Part shown: positions 50,040 through 61,088 of the stretch, in pieces
Layout: every line of letters starts with the position of its first letter
How positions within the stretch are numbered: position 1 is the first letter of the stretch
Source: Micromussa lordhowensis
Taxonomy: Eukaryota > Cnidaria > Anthozoa > Scleractinia > Lobophylliidae
Assembly: GCA_964020085.1 (NCBI GenBank)
Contig: CAXHUQ010000339.1
Location: 252,501-316,500, forward strand
Direction of reading: 5' to 3'
DNA: 64,000 nucleotides
Notes under the pieces: model-generated
What the model saw: only the letters and a program-made list of their open reading frames with translations
The model's database searches: none
Told to the model about the DNA's origin: nothing
Made by a program: the position numbers and the translations under genes

Positions 50040-50350
50040 TTGAATACCTTATCGCGGCGCCATAGAATCCTGGAGGACACAAAGCACGTCACCTCGTTCC
50101 AGTTTTCTGCGAGTTTATGGACCTCGATCGACTCCGTCTCGGTCCATAAACACGTGAAAAAAGAACTTGGCCAATATCCAGCCATCTTGACCGAACAAGC
50201 TTGGTCAATAACCCATATGTATAAGCAGAAGCATAGGTGATATGCTCCTAGTAAGCTATTGATCAGTGTCAGCGGCTTTGCCAGGGAAAGACCAAATATG
50301 CACCCATACATGACGTACCTGACCAAAATTCTTTGATTTTGCCGATTTAC
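50040..50350. repeat. Dispersed foldback repeat (GGTCCATAAAC hairpin family)
   Basis: GTTTATGGACC at about 50113 mirrors GGTCCATAAAC at about 50141. The arms extend outwards with imperfect pairing to about 50094 and 50172. ATCTTGACCGAACAAGCTTG at 50184-50203 is a second hairpin. The long minus-strand reading frame across it is a by-product. I recognise this sequence as a repeat common in coral genomes. Confidence 0.55.
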
Positions 50351-50630
50351 CGCCACATTTAAAAGGTGCGAAGATCCGTAGAAGACGGTTTACCTTTTTG
50401 AATTCGTTGTCGCGATCGGCTAGGACTTACCTTAGTTTTTGAGGCAAGAGTTCTTATTTGGGTAATTCAACAAACGGTAAGAAGTGGAATTTGAAGAAAC
50501 TTAAGACGAAGGAAACTCCATTTAGCGAAGAGTGCGAGCGGCAATCGATCGAGCGAGTCGCCTAGTTGACAATTCACCGAGGCACTAAATACGACCTTGT
50601 GCCACAAAGAACGATTTCAGTCACCAGGAG

Positions 50631-53600
50631 ATGGATAGCCTTCTTCTTTGGTCTATGCAGCACGCTACTATGACTTTCAGCAACCTGTCTGGAGTAGACA
50701 TCATGACTGCTGAAAACATTAACCATGTCCAGGTAAGCTGTAGCTGTAGCCCTAATTTCATGTGAGCGATTTAAGCTTGATATATAATCGATCTTGATGT
50801 CTTAATCTACTTTCTACAGCATACATTCAAGATCATTAAAAGTTGCTGAAATTATAGGCATCCTCAAATCATTTTTAGTAAAGGATATTACGTAGAAATG
50901 TGCTCTTAACGTAAAGTACTTTTTATCCCAAAGGACTTAAATTGCAGTCTGTTGTCTTGTCAGGACAACTCGTGAAGAGAGATTTTCATATAACACCATA
51001 CACAAATACATATAATGCAACCATGCATAATAGTAATAATAAAATAATAATGATACAATAATAATAATAATAATAATAATAGTAATAAAATTTCTCTCAT
51101 GCTATCTTTCAAACATGATCGGCAGTCATGAATATAACAAGATATTTCACACAACTGTAGGCATGAAAATCATGTGTTCTAAAGGCGTTGTTGTCAAGTG
51201 TCGATCAATAGCCTTAATCTGCCCAAGATCAACATCTCGATCGACAAACGATCGACATCCCAATCAATCCTCGGTCAACACTGAATTGGCACTTGAATGA
51301 CATCTCGACTGACACTCGATCAGCATTCGGTCGATAGTCAGCCGAGTGTCTACCAACTCATATGCAATGATAGAAAATTAGTTCACTCCCAACTGAGATG
51401 TCAATCGAGTATCGATTGAGTGTCAGTTTCCCCTAATATTTGTGAGAAACTTCATTCGCCCATTGGGCAAGTTACAGACGGAATTGAGCCTGACTGGAAA
51501 CTCCATCAGCCCTGAGCAGGACAGGCCTTTCTTTGCACTCACTGTACAATGCATGTGTATGAAATACGTATAGGTTGGTGCGTTGTTCATGTAATGTATG
51601 TATAGCCTACTGTGTTTGCCAGGCACTTGTATTGTAGCTGACATTCTTATTAGGTGAAACCAAAGTTAACTTAAGTGCATCACTGACTCATGTGGAGGTG
51701 CAGTAGTCTCTTGGTTAGAGCATTGGAGCAGTTTGAGGTTATAGTTAAGACAATAAAGTTTACTCCATCCAGGATGCCAGTTAACCAGAAGGTAAACCAG
51801 CTGACAAAATGGTGGCCTGGTACTGTAGTTACTTGTACCTTGCTGCAAATGGACTATCATTCCATCCATGTTGGGGCAGAAATTATGGTCAAAAATTCAT
51901 CTCATGATGAACTCAGTACTATAATCCTACTTGTATAAGTTGATGGTTTCTAAAGAAGACCTTTTTGTACATGTATGTAAATGGATTTAATTTTGTGGGA
52001 TATTTGTGCTTTTTATAGGGAGAATGAAGAACCAAACCAACAGATAGCAAATACATTACTGAAAGAAATTCAGGAAGTTGAGCAATTTAAAAACCAATTC
52101 CTTTTTTGCTTCATATTTTGCTTACCGAGAACAATCACTTCTGATATTGTTGTCCATTTTTCCCATCAGATTTGATGCACAATTCCACCGGCTATGTTAT
52201 AAAACAATTGGTTCACGCTTTTAGCTGTGCACTATTTCAAATTTTCTGTTGAAAGCTTGAGTTTTGTATTTAACAATTTTAAAACGGAAAAATTTAAGCT
52301 TACCTTTGAAGGTGGAAACACCAGTTCGTAATTTGTTTGGTGAAGCGATTTGCTCACGCTATCAGCATGCACTATCAATATTTTGAGCACGCTTACGTAT
52401 ACTGAATTTGATTGCGCGGCTCTACTAGCTATGTTATAAATGGAATTAACTTCTCACAACTCACATTTTGGCACCCATCTTGCATGCCAACCTTTGTATG
52501 CATTGTTATGAAAACAGGGGCTTGAATATCATAACATTTTGGCTTCAGTGTTTGGAAGTCTACTAGCATTTGTACTAGCATTTGTACATGCTTGCACTCT
52601 GAGTCTTAAATCCGTTGAATAAGGTGCAGACTAACCAACAGTGAAAACCAAATGACTAATTAAAGAATTTGTAACCTTCACAACTACTGAAATTCGAAAA
52701 ATTAGTTTGATCCTGAGGTGTTCATAATGAAGAAATTGTGGGTTTTTAACTTACTTTATTATTTTGTATTCAGTTAATTGAACTTAATTTATTATAACAT
52801 TGGTAGTTTTTAAGGACCAATATGCCTATACTCATGAGGCCACAATCGTTTTGGTTTGGGGAAACTGGCCGGTACTAATTTCTGAGCATGAGCGTGGTAC
52901 CTGTCCTGTAATGTTTTGCCAGTTGCATTTACCAGATTTGACAGCAGGCGGTAAATGGCTGTGAATCGTGGACTGCTGGTGTAAAGGTAGCCTGCGAATA
53001 CAGCCGCCTTGCATTCGCTCCGCTACTAAGTGCGAAACGCAAAGAAAGACGTCTGCGATTCACGGCCAGAAATTCCATACTGATGACATAAATCCCCCGG
53101 CGTTAAAATGGTATAATTAATATTGCGAGAGTCACGAAAATACCGCACACGAAAAGCTGAACGATTCTTGTTGTTGTTTGAACTTCCCCATTCGGTATCA
53201 CAATGGACTTCATCCACAGCCGATCAAACTTTTCTGATAAATTTCGCTTTCAAGCGCATTTCGCCACTTTTCCGTTGTAAGTTGAGACTCTGGAGAAAGG
53301 TGAACAAATGTCACGTTCCCTCGCTCGATGCTCTGCAAAATTTTTGGATCTTGCTCTGGACCCACAAAAGTAGGTTAAAATCCAAAAGAAGATGGCTTCT
53401 TCACTTGATCATGCATACAAACCGCTAAAAGCAGACTGATTAATCGTTGATACGTTCTCATGCATCTACATGTGGACCAGTAGCGCCATTTGAAATATTA
53501 CCCGGGAACATTAGCGACTGGCCTGATCCGTGCTGATCCAGTCGGCAAACTGACGAAAACCTTCTCAACGCAGATAAAACTATAAAGAGCCTGAAATTGG

Positions 53601-54546
53601 CTTTCTTTTAACGATAAAATATTGAGCATTGGACAAACAGATTGAACGCAGAGTCGAAAAATTTTTAAGGAAGGACTAGATTGCACATCACAACACTGAA
53701 TAATTGTGGAGCTAATTATGCAAAATTGTTAGGTCAACCAATCAGCGCTCCTGTCCGGATTCAGGACAGATTTACGTCATTAGTATGGAATTTCTGGCCG
53801 TGAATCGCAGACGTCTTTCTTCGCGTTTCGCACGTAGTAGCGGAGGCGAATGAAAGGCGGCTGTATTCGCAGGCTAGTGTAAAGGGGGACAGAGTTCTCG
53901 ATCACTTGGCACAGACCAAAAGGGTTGTGGCCCCTGGGAACAAGAGGGCAATATTCTATACACAAGTCTTTTGTTAGCAACAGCGTTGGAGGGACTGTCA
54001 CAGAAACGCTCCTTTTTATTTTCTCTCTTTTCCCACAAATCGAAGACACACATTGCATGGAACGGACCTCATATAACTCGTGCTCAGTAAATAGGCGACT
54101 CTTTCAACAAAAGTTTAACGCCGATTGTGTCATTATACACAGTAGCAGTGACATTTGATAATTTAATTTCCAGGTACGGAAAAGAAGGCTTGAGGTGTTG
54201 GGAGAAAAGGTAAAGAGCAAAGCAAATACATTGTAGTCAACGTTAACGTTGACCATGGAAATGAAGAATGTTATGAAGGACTAATTCTAATTGTCTTAGT
54301 ATAAATTTACCGTAGTCTCATTGTATAAAAAGAAAAAAATGATGTCAAGTAAGTCAACGGTATTATAGCCAATCAAATTAACGGATTCACGATAGACTAC
54401 GGTAAATTAATACTAATAGCTATTATATTTGTTCAATGTTCCCTTGACATCACCACAATAAAAGGGGCTAATTTGGTGGTTACTTCTATTTTTAGCAAAA
54501 CCATAAACGTTCCCGAGACAGTGAGGGCAGTGATGATAGTGGAACT
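50631..54546 (+). CDS. Partial multi-exon gene, unknown product
   Basis: Exon 1 is 50631-50732. It starts at an ATG after AGTCACCAGGAG and reads MDSLLLWSMQHATMTFSNLS to INHVQ, with donor GTAAGC in phase 0. An exon at 54174-54209 follows (acceptor AATTTCCAG, donor GTAAAG; VRKRRLEVLGEK). One at 54496-54546 comes next (acceptor TATTTTTAG, donor GTAAGT; QNHKRSRDSEGSDDSGT). All three are in phase 0 and join directly without a stop. Basic residues then a Ser/Asp-rich stretch suggest a nuclear or nucleic-acid-binding protein, but I recognise no family. Exons may be missing between 50732 and 54174. A weak candidate is 52020-52100 (ENEEPNQQIANTLLKEIQEV), which does not fit the phase. Later exons were not established. 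The 3.4-kb intron hosts the MULE-like insertion. Confidence 0.5.
51015..51085. repeat. (AAT)n microsatellite
   Basis: AATAATAAT-type trinucleotide run, imperfect at its left end. Confidence 0.9.
51195..51430. repeat. Diverged copy of the GGTCGA repeat family
   Basis: Shares the TCGATCGAC/CTCGATCAGC/TTCGGTCGATAGTC rhythm with blocks at 7664 and 9317 but is strongly mutated. No inverted termini remain. Confidence 0.5.
51692..51740 (+). mobile_element. Possible tRNA-derived SINE head
   Basis: GTGGAGGTGCAGTAGTCTCT followed by TGGTTAGAGCATTGGAGCAG resembles the acceptor and D-arm part of a tRNA with an A box. A convincing B box is not visible downstream, so this is a degraded fragment or chance. 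Confidence 0.3.
51941..52978. other. Intron sequence, no clear feature
   Basis: GCTATGTTATAAA occurs at about 52191 and 52430 as a short direct repeat around 240 bp of AT-rich DNA. Nothing else is supported. Confidence 0.3.
52988..53876. mobile_element. Mutator-like non-autonomous element, 889 bp, with 9-bp target duplication
   Basis: The termini TAGCCTGCGAATACAGCCGC and its mirror GCGGCTGTATTCGCAGGCTA (the latter with a small mismatch region) begin inverted repeats of about 105 bp. They reach in to CCATACTGATGAC at 53093 and GTCATTAGTATGG at 53777. The element is flanked on both sides by GTGTAAAGG (52979-52987 and 53877-53885). Long TIRs plus a 9-bp duplication are the signature of MULE transposons. 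The interior has no transposase. It sits in the intron of the 50631 gene. Confidence 0.8.
54052..54118. repeat. Left arm of a perfect 67-bp inverted repeat pair
   Basis: Begins CATTGCATGGAACGGACCTC and ends CAACAAAAGTTTA. It is the exact reverse complement of 57611-57677. Sequence outside both arms differs. Confidence 0.85.
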
Positions 54547-54899
54547 GTAAGTGTCCTGTGTTTAAAATTTGTGAATAACATATAGTATGTATTGAACATA
54601 TTTAAAGGAATTATTCCTTTAAAAAATATTTTTGATGGTCTTGTTTTTTTCAGTAGATTACTTTCAATCAGCAATGTTGAGTGGAAAGTGATGAAAACCT
54701 GTTATTCCAAGTGTGGATTCTCCCAAGAAAATCAAAACCAGCCTTATTGGTGGCAGAGAATATATATAATTTTAATTGTTTCTGTTTAATTACCCCAGTG
54801 TTAAGCTAAAAAAACGTTGTAAAAAAAAAAAACGTGCAGAAAGACTTAGATTTACTTCATATTTTGTTCTATCTCTAGCACATTTTCTCAAGTTCAGTT

Positions 54900-55525
54900 G
54901 AAGTGCTACTATGACGAAAATCGCATCTTTCAAATCTAAGCCATTTTGAAACAGAGACAAGAACTGTGGGCGAGAAGCAAGATGATGTGTACTATTTTCA
55001 AATATCTCTAGTCGTTCTAGAAATATTCAAGTTTTTAAAATATGCAAATTAGCCAAGTGATGTCATAGACTCCACGGAATTTTGATGAAATATGATAAAC
55101 AAGTAAATCTCGGCCAATTTGCATCAGGAATGTTTGAATTCGGTGCAGCACGCTTCTACTAGGGGTGCGCCACAATTTGAGAACACTTTTGTTACCATGG
55201 TAACATACTTTGTTCCAGACCTCCCCGATATTAAGGATTTTTCTGGTCACCTTAAGCGTTCCAGACTGATATTTGCCAATGGCGCCTCGTCTGCATGATC
55301 CATGTGTAGTTTATATGCCGCTATTTACATACGTAATATTTGGTTGACTGTATGCAGTCATCAGTCACCTCATTTGCATAATGTACACTTTTTTCAAACT
55401 TAAATATCTCCAGAACCAATGAATATTTGGAACCGGTACACGGCATTTTTAATCTTTCGAGCAATTCTATGTCATAAACGTAAAAATTCAAGGGATAAAA
55501 ATTGGATCATAGTAGCACTTTAAGA
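54900..55525. mobile_element. Candidate ~625-bp TIR element
   Basis: AAGTGCTACTATGA at about 54900 is mirrored by TCATAGTAGCACTT ending at about 55522. Inside are coral-typical repeat sequences such as CAAATTAGCCAAGTGATGTC and TTACCATGGTAAC. No coding content. The termini are short, and no target duplication could be fixed. Confidence 0.5.
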
Positions 55526-55559
55526 TTTTTCATTTCAATGCTAGCCATTTGCTGTCAGT

Positions 55560-56335
55560 TGAAAAGACCAGCCAACAAATTCCATCAATGTCAAAGCTCA
55601 TACATGTAGAACCAGTTACTTGTTTGGGTAACAATTTCTGCCTGTCAGTAAAAATGAAGTCATTGTTTACTTAGTAGAATAGCTGAGCAGCTGTGTTGTC
55701 ATATTTACAAAGATAATTAAGTTTTAGGAAATCAGATAAATTAACAACTTAATTTCATCTATCCGTTCTATGAATTTATGATTTTTTTTAAAATGAGATG
55801 TTTGAAGTGTGCAGTGAACCATACTCCAGTTGGGCTATTCGCCCAAAGCATTGAGTATCCGCCTACATATTTGGTGGTTTTTGTTACTGAAAGAACAATA
55901 CTGAATACAATATAATTGTTACAATACTGAAAGTATACAGAAAATTTTGCGTCCATAAAACTGTGTTGTCGATGAAAGATAAGTATATTAAAGAGGTTGC
56001 TTGTGATATGTCTTATAATAATATTAATTAATACATTTGTACAAAAAGCATACAATAAAGAGTTACTGTTTCCCCACCTTGTATCAATTTTAAGATCATT
56101 TACGTAAAAAAAAAATTACAGTACATCTAGAGGTTCCAAGTGAGTACTTCCATCCAGGGTTAAGGTACTAATAACGTTCAGGGGGTAACAAGTAGAACCG
56201 CGTGGGTCAATTCCTTACACAAGAAGGGGTCAGAGAGGGTCTCGGGAGTTCAAACAGTGGCTTTAAAGAGTCTAACCCACAATTTTAAGGAGTGAAGTAC
56301 TTACATCCTGATGTTGCATATCAGAAAATACGTAC
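55560..56335. other. AT-rich spacer
   Basis: A weak acceptor CTGTCAG at 55552-55558 is followed by 16 open phase-0 codons to a TAG, a possible but unsupported last exon of the 50631 gene. The remainder shows nothing recognisable. Confidence 0.2.
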
Positions 56336-57600
56336 GTTAGCCGGCGGTTTTAAGGGTCTTAAAACCTGCTGATTTAAGAAGTCTTATAAACGGCGCTTTA
56401 GGAGTCTTATAACCGGCGGGGCGGTTTTAAGGAGAATTCTTATAACCGGCAGATTGAAGAAGTCTTATAACCAGCGGGTTTAAGAAGTCTTATAACCTGC
56501 GAGTTAATGAGTCTTACAACCGGCGGATTTAATGAGTCTTATAACCGGCGGATTTAAGGAGTCTCTTATAACCGGCGGATTCAGACTTCTTAAATCCGCC
56601 GGTTGTAACGGCGTATATAAGGACTCTTATGAACAACGTTTATAAGGACTCTTATGAACGGCGTTTATAAGGACTCTTACGAACGGCGTTTATAAGGACT
56701 CTTATGAACGGCCTTTGTAAGGACTCTTATGAACAACGTTTATAACAACTCTAAAACGAACGGCGTTTATAAGGACTCTTGTGAACGGCGTTTATAAGGA
56801 CTCTTATGAACGGCGTTTATAAGGCCTCTTATGAAAGGCGTTTGTAAGGACTCTTATGAACGGCGTTTATAAGGACTCTTATGAACGGCGTTTATAAGAA
56901 CTCTTACGAACGGCGTTTATAAGGACTCTTACGAACGGCGTTTATAAGGACTCTTATGAACGGCGTTTATAACGACTCTTATGAACGGCGTTTGTAAGAA
57001 CTCTTATGAACGGCGTTTATAACGACTCTTATGAACGGCGTTTATAAGGACTCTTATGAACGGCGTTTATAAGAAGTCTTATGAACGGCGTTTATAAGGA
57101 CGTTTATGAACGGCGTTCTTATGAACGGCGTTTGTAAGGACTCTTATGAACGGCGTTTATAAGGACTCTTATGAACGGCCTTTATAAGGACTCTTAAGAA
57201 CGGCGTTTATAAGGACTCTTATGAACGGCGTTTATAAGGACTCTTAAGAACGGCGTTTATAAGGACTATTATGACCGGCGTTTATAAGGAGTCTTGTGAA
57301 AGGCGTTTATAACTGAGGACTCTTACGAACGAATATTTCGAGGACTCTCATGAACGGCGTTTTCGGGGACTCTTGGGAACGGCGATTTCCGTAAAACCAA
57401 AGCCGCCGCAGTTCATAAGGATTCTTCCGAAGAGCGTTTTTAAGGACTCTTACGCATGGTGTTTTTAAGGTCGCTTTCGAACGGGTTTATAAGGACTCTT
57501 AGAAGGGGTTTCTTTACGATTCTAGCGAAGGGCGCTTATAAGGGCTGTTGCGACCAGAGTCTATAAGAGGTCTTACAACCGGTGTTTGTGACCGGCGCCT
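56336..57600. repeat. 25-bp minisatellite with two subfamilies
   Basis: The left part (56336-56600) repeats GGCGGATTTAAGGAGTCTTA-type units ending TAACC. The right part (56610-57300) repeats GGCGTTTATAAGGACTCTTA-type units ending TGAAC. Both are 25 bp and clearly related. Degenerate units continue to about 57600. At the border (56575-56600) GGCGGATT...AATCCGCC forms a local inversion. There are roughly 45-50 units in all by eye. No ORF crosses it. Confidence 0.85.
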
Positions 57601-57610
57601 TACACATTTA

Positions 57611-57677
57611 TAAACTTTTGTTGAAAGAGTCGCCTATTTACTGAGCACGAGTTATATGAGGTCCGTTCCATGCAATG
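57611..57677. repeat. Right arm of the 67-bp inverted repeat pair
   Basis: Exact reverse complement of 54052-54118, 3.6 kb apart. The pair encloses two exons of the 50631 gene, the 54900 TIR element and the minisatellite. Confidence 0.85.
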
Positions 57678-57780
57678 AGTTATATAGGGTGTGATACCTT
57701 ATATTTTATACTATTTTTATATAAAGCTTCGTGCCCAGCTGCTGATAATGATCCCAGGAAATTTACAAAAAGTACCATAT

Positions 57781-58830
57781 TTACATTAAGTTAAGACTAG
57801 CTAGTGCATTTCTAAAGTCATTAAGGTTCGAAGTTTGAAAACAGTCCGGCAGTGAGTTCCATAGTTTAGTGACGTGGTAAGAGAAAGAGCAAAGGCCATA
57901 AGTAGTAGTTTTAGGTACAGGGAGTGTCAGAATGTAGTTACCTCGTAAATTATAGGAACTAGTACGGAGAGTAAACATATTCCTCGCGTAGATAATTAGT
58001 CAAAAATAAAGTTTTGTAGAGTAAAATTAACATATCGTGTATTCGTCTGATATATAGAGAAACAGAGTTAACTTTGTCCAATAAGTTATTATATGTAGAT
58101 TCAAAATCATCTAAAATGAACCTAAGAATTATTTTATTGAGAGCTTCTATTTTCTCGGTATTTCGCGCGCCGCAGAAATGCCACACCGATATGATCAAGG
58201 CCTTGTACTGTTTAATCAGAGTGGCTTTGGAGATCAGTTTTCTAAATCTTCTCATGACATTTAACTGATTATTGACCTTTTTGCATGCCGAGGATACGTG
58301 TCTATCAAACTGAAGTTTGTTGTCAATGTTCATACCAAATATGTCGATTGACTCTTTCACTGGAAAGGAGAAAGTATACTCCGTGTCACCAAGGATCGAG
58401 GCCTGATGTTTATTTTCGTTAACAATCATACCGTTTTCATAGTACCATTGATTTGCTGTTTCAACTTCCTTACACAGGCATACTACTAGTGCCACCGGAT
58501 CCCTATCTGAGTAATAAATTTATGTGATAAAAAAAGATCGTTTATAAATATATTTAAAAAATGGGGCATAAAACGCTACCCTGAGGCATTCCTCGCCTCG
58601 TCTCCCATGACGAGGAAGTGTCACCAATCTTCACTCTCTGTTGTCGATTTGACAGATAGTCCCTCAACAGGGCACAGCTATCCTTGTTAAATCCGTAGTC
58701 TTTGAGTCTGTATAACATCAAAAGCCTTTGACAAATCCATCGACACTATCCCCACGAGTTGCCCATCGTCACGCATTGACTTCCACTCTTCTGTCATTCT
58801 TAATAATCTCACAGCTGTGTAACTTCCTTA
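57781..58830 (-). pseudogene. LINE reverse transcriptase C-terminal half, broken
   Basis: Read on the minus strand from about 58830 to 57781, the order is that of a non-LTR reverse transcriptase. GIVSMDLSKAFD (conserved Asp of motif A) comes first, then an NASGQGSVL-like stretch of motif B and a damaged YADD region near 58510. ENGMIVNENKHQASILG and FGMNIDNKLQFDRHVSSACK lead into the thumb, then an open 178-codon stretch to 57959. The segment LPVPKTTTYGLCSFSYHVTK with LWNSLPDCFQTSNLNDFRNA closes it. Stops and frame changes separate the RT core from the thumb, and the catalytic Asp pair is lost. It is a dead copy of a family common in cnidarians, and no 3' tail was delimited. Confidence 0.75.
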
Positions 58831-58862
58831 CGAACTTATAAAATCAGACAACATAGAACTAT

Positions 58863-59688
58863 AAGGCTGAGGTCGCACTAGAGACAAAACTGAGACAAGT
58901 TTGTTTAGATAACCAAAAAATCCGTCAAATTCCTGTCATCAGTTGGCCACGCCAAGTGCGACCTACTTGTCTCGATGCAGACAAAAACTTGTCCGCGGAG
59001 ACAAATCTTCAAAGGCGCCGTCGTCCTGCCTCGGAGCACGACTTTTTGCGAACAACAAACAAAAATTGTTTTTCTTGTGATAAACCTGTCAGTCAATTCT
59101 GTAAAATTTGAGTTTTCTTTGGTTCATATTTCACTTTTCCTCGCGAACTTTGTAGTGCAGTGTTTCTTCACAGTCACATAATTATGAATCCCTGTTATCC
59201 CTTTTATAATGAGTGTCAAACCACGACTGCTGTGGTCGTGGCAAGACCCAAAAACAAGGCACGCGGCGTCCTCAACGTCTTCTTCGTCGTCGTTGGTTCC
59301 ACCACTAACTATGGTTCCACAAAAGAAGTTGGGCTTGAAGCGCCCGTATTTGTACGAGGGAAGCGAGGAGAATGATCCTTTGAGCATCATTAGCTGCATT
59401 TACGTTAAGAACATAGAAATAAAAACCAAGGAATAGAGCGAGCTGGCGCGGATTCATTGCGACGGATCGTTGAGCGCGAAATGAGCGGGAAATAATATGC
59501 ATGCGTGAGTGCTCTTGTACCGACAGGTCTTATGTTTAGTTAAATTCACGTCTCTGATGATTGTCTCTATAGTGCGACCTCAAATGACAACATTTCAATT
59601 GTCTCGGACAAGTTCTGAGACAAAATTGTCCGCGCTATCTTCAGACATTTTAAAGACTTGTCTCTAGTGCGACCCCAGCCTTAAAAGT
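58863..59688. mobile_element. Non-autonomous TIR element, possibly Harbinger-derived, ~825 bp
   Basis: AGGCTGAGGTCGCACTAGAG at the left end is mirrored by CTCTAGTGCGACCCCAGCCT at the right end, both continuing with GACAA/TTGTC. TA lies outside each end, so the duplication may be TA or TAA-like. On the minus strand an ATG at about 59459 opens MNPRQLALFLGFYFYVL and about 30 more codons rich in Leu/Arg/Gln. This resembles the N-terminal leader of cnidarian HARBI1-like transposases, a tentative match from memory. It ends in a stop at 59305, consistent with an internally deleted copy. Confidence 0.5.
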
Positions 59689-59961
59689 CATTTAGCTGTG
59701 CAGCTAAAATGCTCTTAAAAATATTGTTGATTGCTGGCAAAACTGTGACCGGCCTTTAATTGGCCTTACTCAATTCGCCATCTTTAATAGTGGAGTAACA
59801 TCTCCCATTTAAAGGCCGGATACATACATTGATTGATGGAGCAGTTAACTATATTAGCTACTGGCTCGGCAATCACAACCGCCGACTCTTTTAGTAGTCT
59901 CGGAGAAATCATGTCGTGGCCACACGCTTTATGGATGTTTATATATAGGAGCAATTGAACC

Positions 59962-60052
59962 CAACCTCATTCCCAGGGTCTCTCTTCTCTGCTTCCCTTG
60001 GTCGTCCAACGACCAAGGGAGGCAGAGAAGAGAGACCCTGGGAACGAGGTTG
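59962..60052. repeat. Foldback element, 91 bp
   Basis: CAACCTCATTCCCAGGGTCT is mirrored by AGACCCTGGGAACGAGGTTG with one mismatch. Pairing continues to the CAACGACC centre at 60008. I recognise the family as widespread in cnidarian genomes. Flanks TTGAACCC and GTGAACCC are similar but not identical. Confidence 0.85.
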
Positions 60053-60112
60053 AATGTGAACCCACAAAAACACAAACGTTCTAAAATTAGCCGTGGATAG
60101 CGTAAACCTCGG

Positions 60113-60705
60113 CTTGAACTTGAACTTGAACTTTATTTTTATTTAAATACGGTAAATCTATCAGATAAAATAATAATATTGAAAATTACAATCTACTGTG
60201 ATCTATATAAACATGGTCTAAAAATTTAATTAGTAAAAGAAAGATAAACTAAAGAAATTCTGCTTTACATAGATGCCGTGTGCGTTTTGTCGATTCAGAC
60301 GAAGAAATCGCGGCAACCATTTCGAAAAGATTTAAGTGATTTTGCTTGCCGCAATTCAGGGGACAAGGTGTTCCAGATAACTGCACCATTATAGCTAAAG
60401 CTATTTTTTAGGAAATTGGTGCGGGGCAATGGAACAGGTAGTTTGTTTTCAGAGTTCCTTACATGATAAGGTGGATCATATTTTTTGAAAAGAGAACCAA
60501 GATAGTTGGGCGCAAGACCATGTATAGATTTATAAACCATGGTGGTCAGTTGTATTTGTCGCTGAATATCCAACCGTTTCCAGTTGAGTCGCTCAAAAAG
60601 AGGATCAGCGCTTGAGTCATAACTAGAGAAGGTTAGAATTGTGCGTATGGCACAAGCAAATCGGTCAGTACAAAATGCAGACTGCAGACTGCAGACCGGG
60701 TACAA
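60113..60705 (-). pseudogene. LINE 3' end with reverse transcriptase C-terminus and short tandem tail
   Basis: The minus-strand frame 60705-60295 encodes FERLNWKRLDIQRQIQLTTM, VYKSIHGLAPNYLGSLF, YHVRNSENKLPVPLPRTN and IWNTLSPELRQAKSLKSFRN, the classic C-terminus of a CR1/L2-type non-LTR retrotransposon. About 180 bp of 3' UTR follow. A GAACTTGAACTTGAACTT run at 60116-60133 then marks the simple-repeat 3' tail. The 5' end is truncated near 60700, inside a TGCAGACTGCAGAC-type repeat, so it is a typical dead 5'-truncated insertion. It is a different copy from 57781-58830. Confidence 0.75.
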
Positions 60706-60745
60706 AATGCAGACTGCAGACTAGGTGCAAAATGCAGACTGAGTA
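60675..60745. repeat. CAAAATGCAGACTGCAGAC short tandem repeat
   Basis: Three copies of a roughly 27-bp unit with ACAAAATGCAGACTGCAGAC, ending in GAGTATAAATAAATAAAA. Confidence 0.8.
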
Positions 60746-60786
60746 TAAATAAATAAAAACGTGATGGAATGCATTTTATAACTTAC

Positions 60787-60930
60787 CCAGTGTCACGCAA
60801 TCGTCATTCACGAACATAAGGATTATTGTGGAAAATTTCCTGCTTGTCTTAAACAGAGTGGCCAGGCCACAGTGGTTCTTAAATAAAATTTTGAGCTGCT
60901 TACTGAGGCCAAACTGACTCCAGCATAATT
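60787..60930 (-). other. Possible exon with GTAAGT donor
   Basis: The minus-strand open stretch ending at 60787 reads FKNHCGLATLFKTSRKF and ILMFVNDDCVTL before a strong GTAAGT donor in phase 1. Candidate acceptors upstream give phase 0, so it does not join the first exon at 61268-61343 directly. Could be part of the same gene through an unseen exon, or part of the neighbouring LINE. Confidence 0.25.
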
Positions 60931-61088
60931 ATCATAGACATTACTTTCCTCATTGGATCTGAGCCCCCAGAGAAATTACAAGAGACCCTGAAAGTGGTTT
61001 CCTTCAAAATAGAAAATCAGGCAAAACATATTAACTATGGTCAAAAGAACATATTCATTAAAAAGACGTTTGAAAGGCGGATTTTACA

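Noticed and set aside
49970..50356. 128-codon minus-strand frame
   Set aside because: It overlaps a dispersed hairpin repeat and has no domain. The frame simply follows the GGTCCATAAAC foldback family.
52020..52110. Candidate internal exon of the 50631 gene (ENEEPNQQIANTLLKEIQEV)
   Set aside because: The acceptor is acceptable, but the reading phase does not match the phase-0 neighbours and no donor follows before the frame turns non-protein-like.
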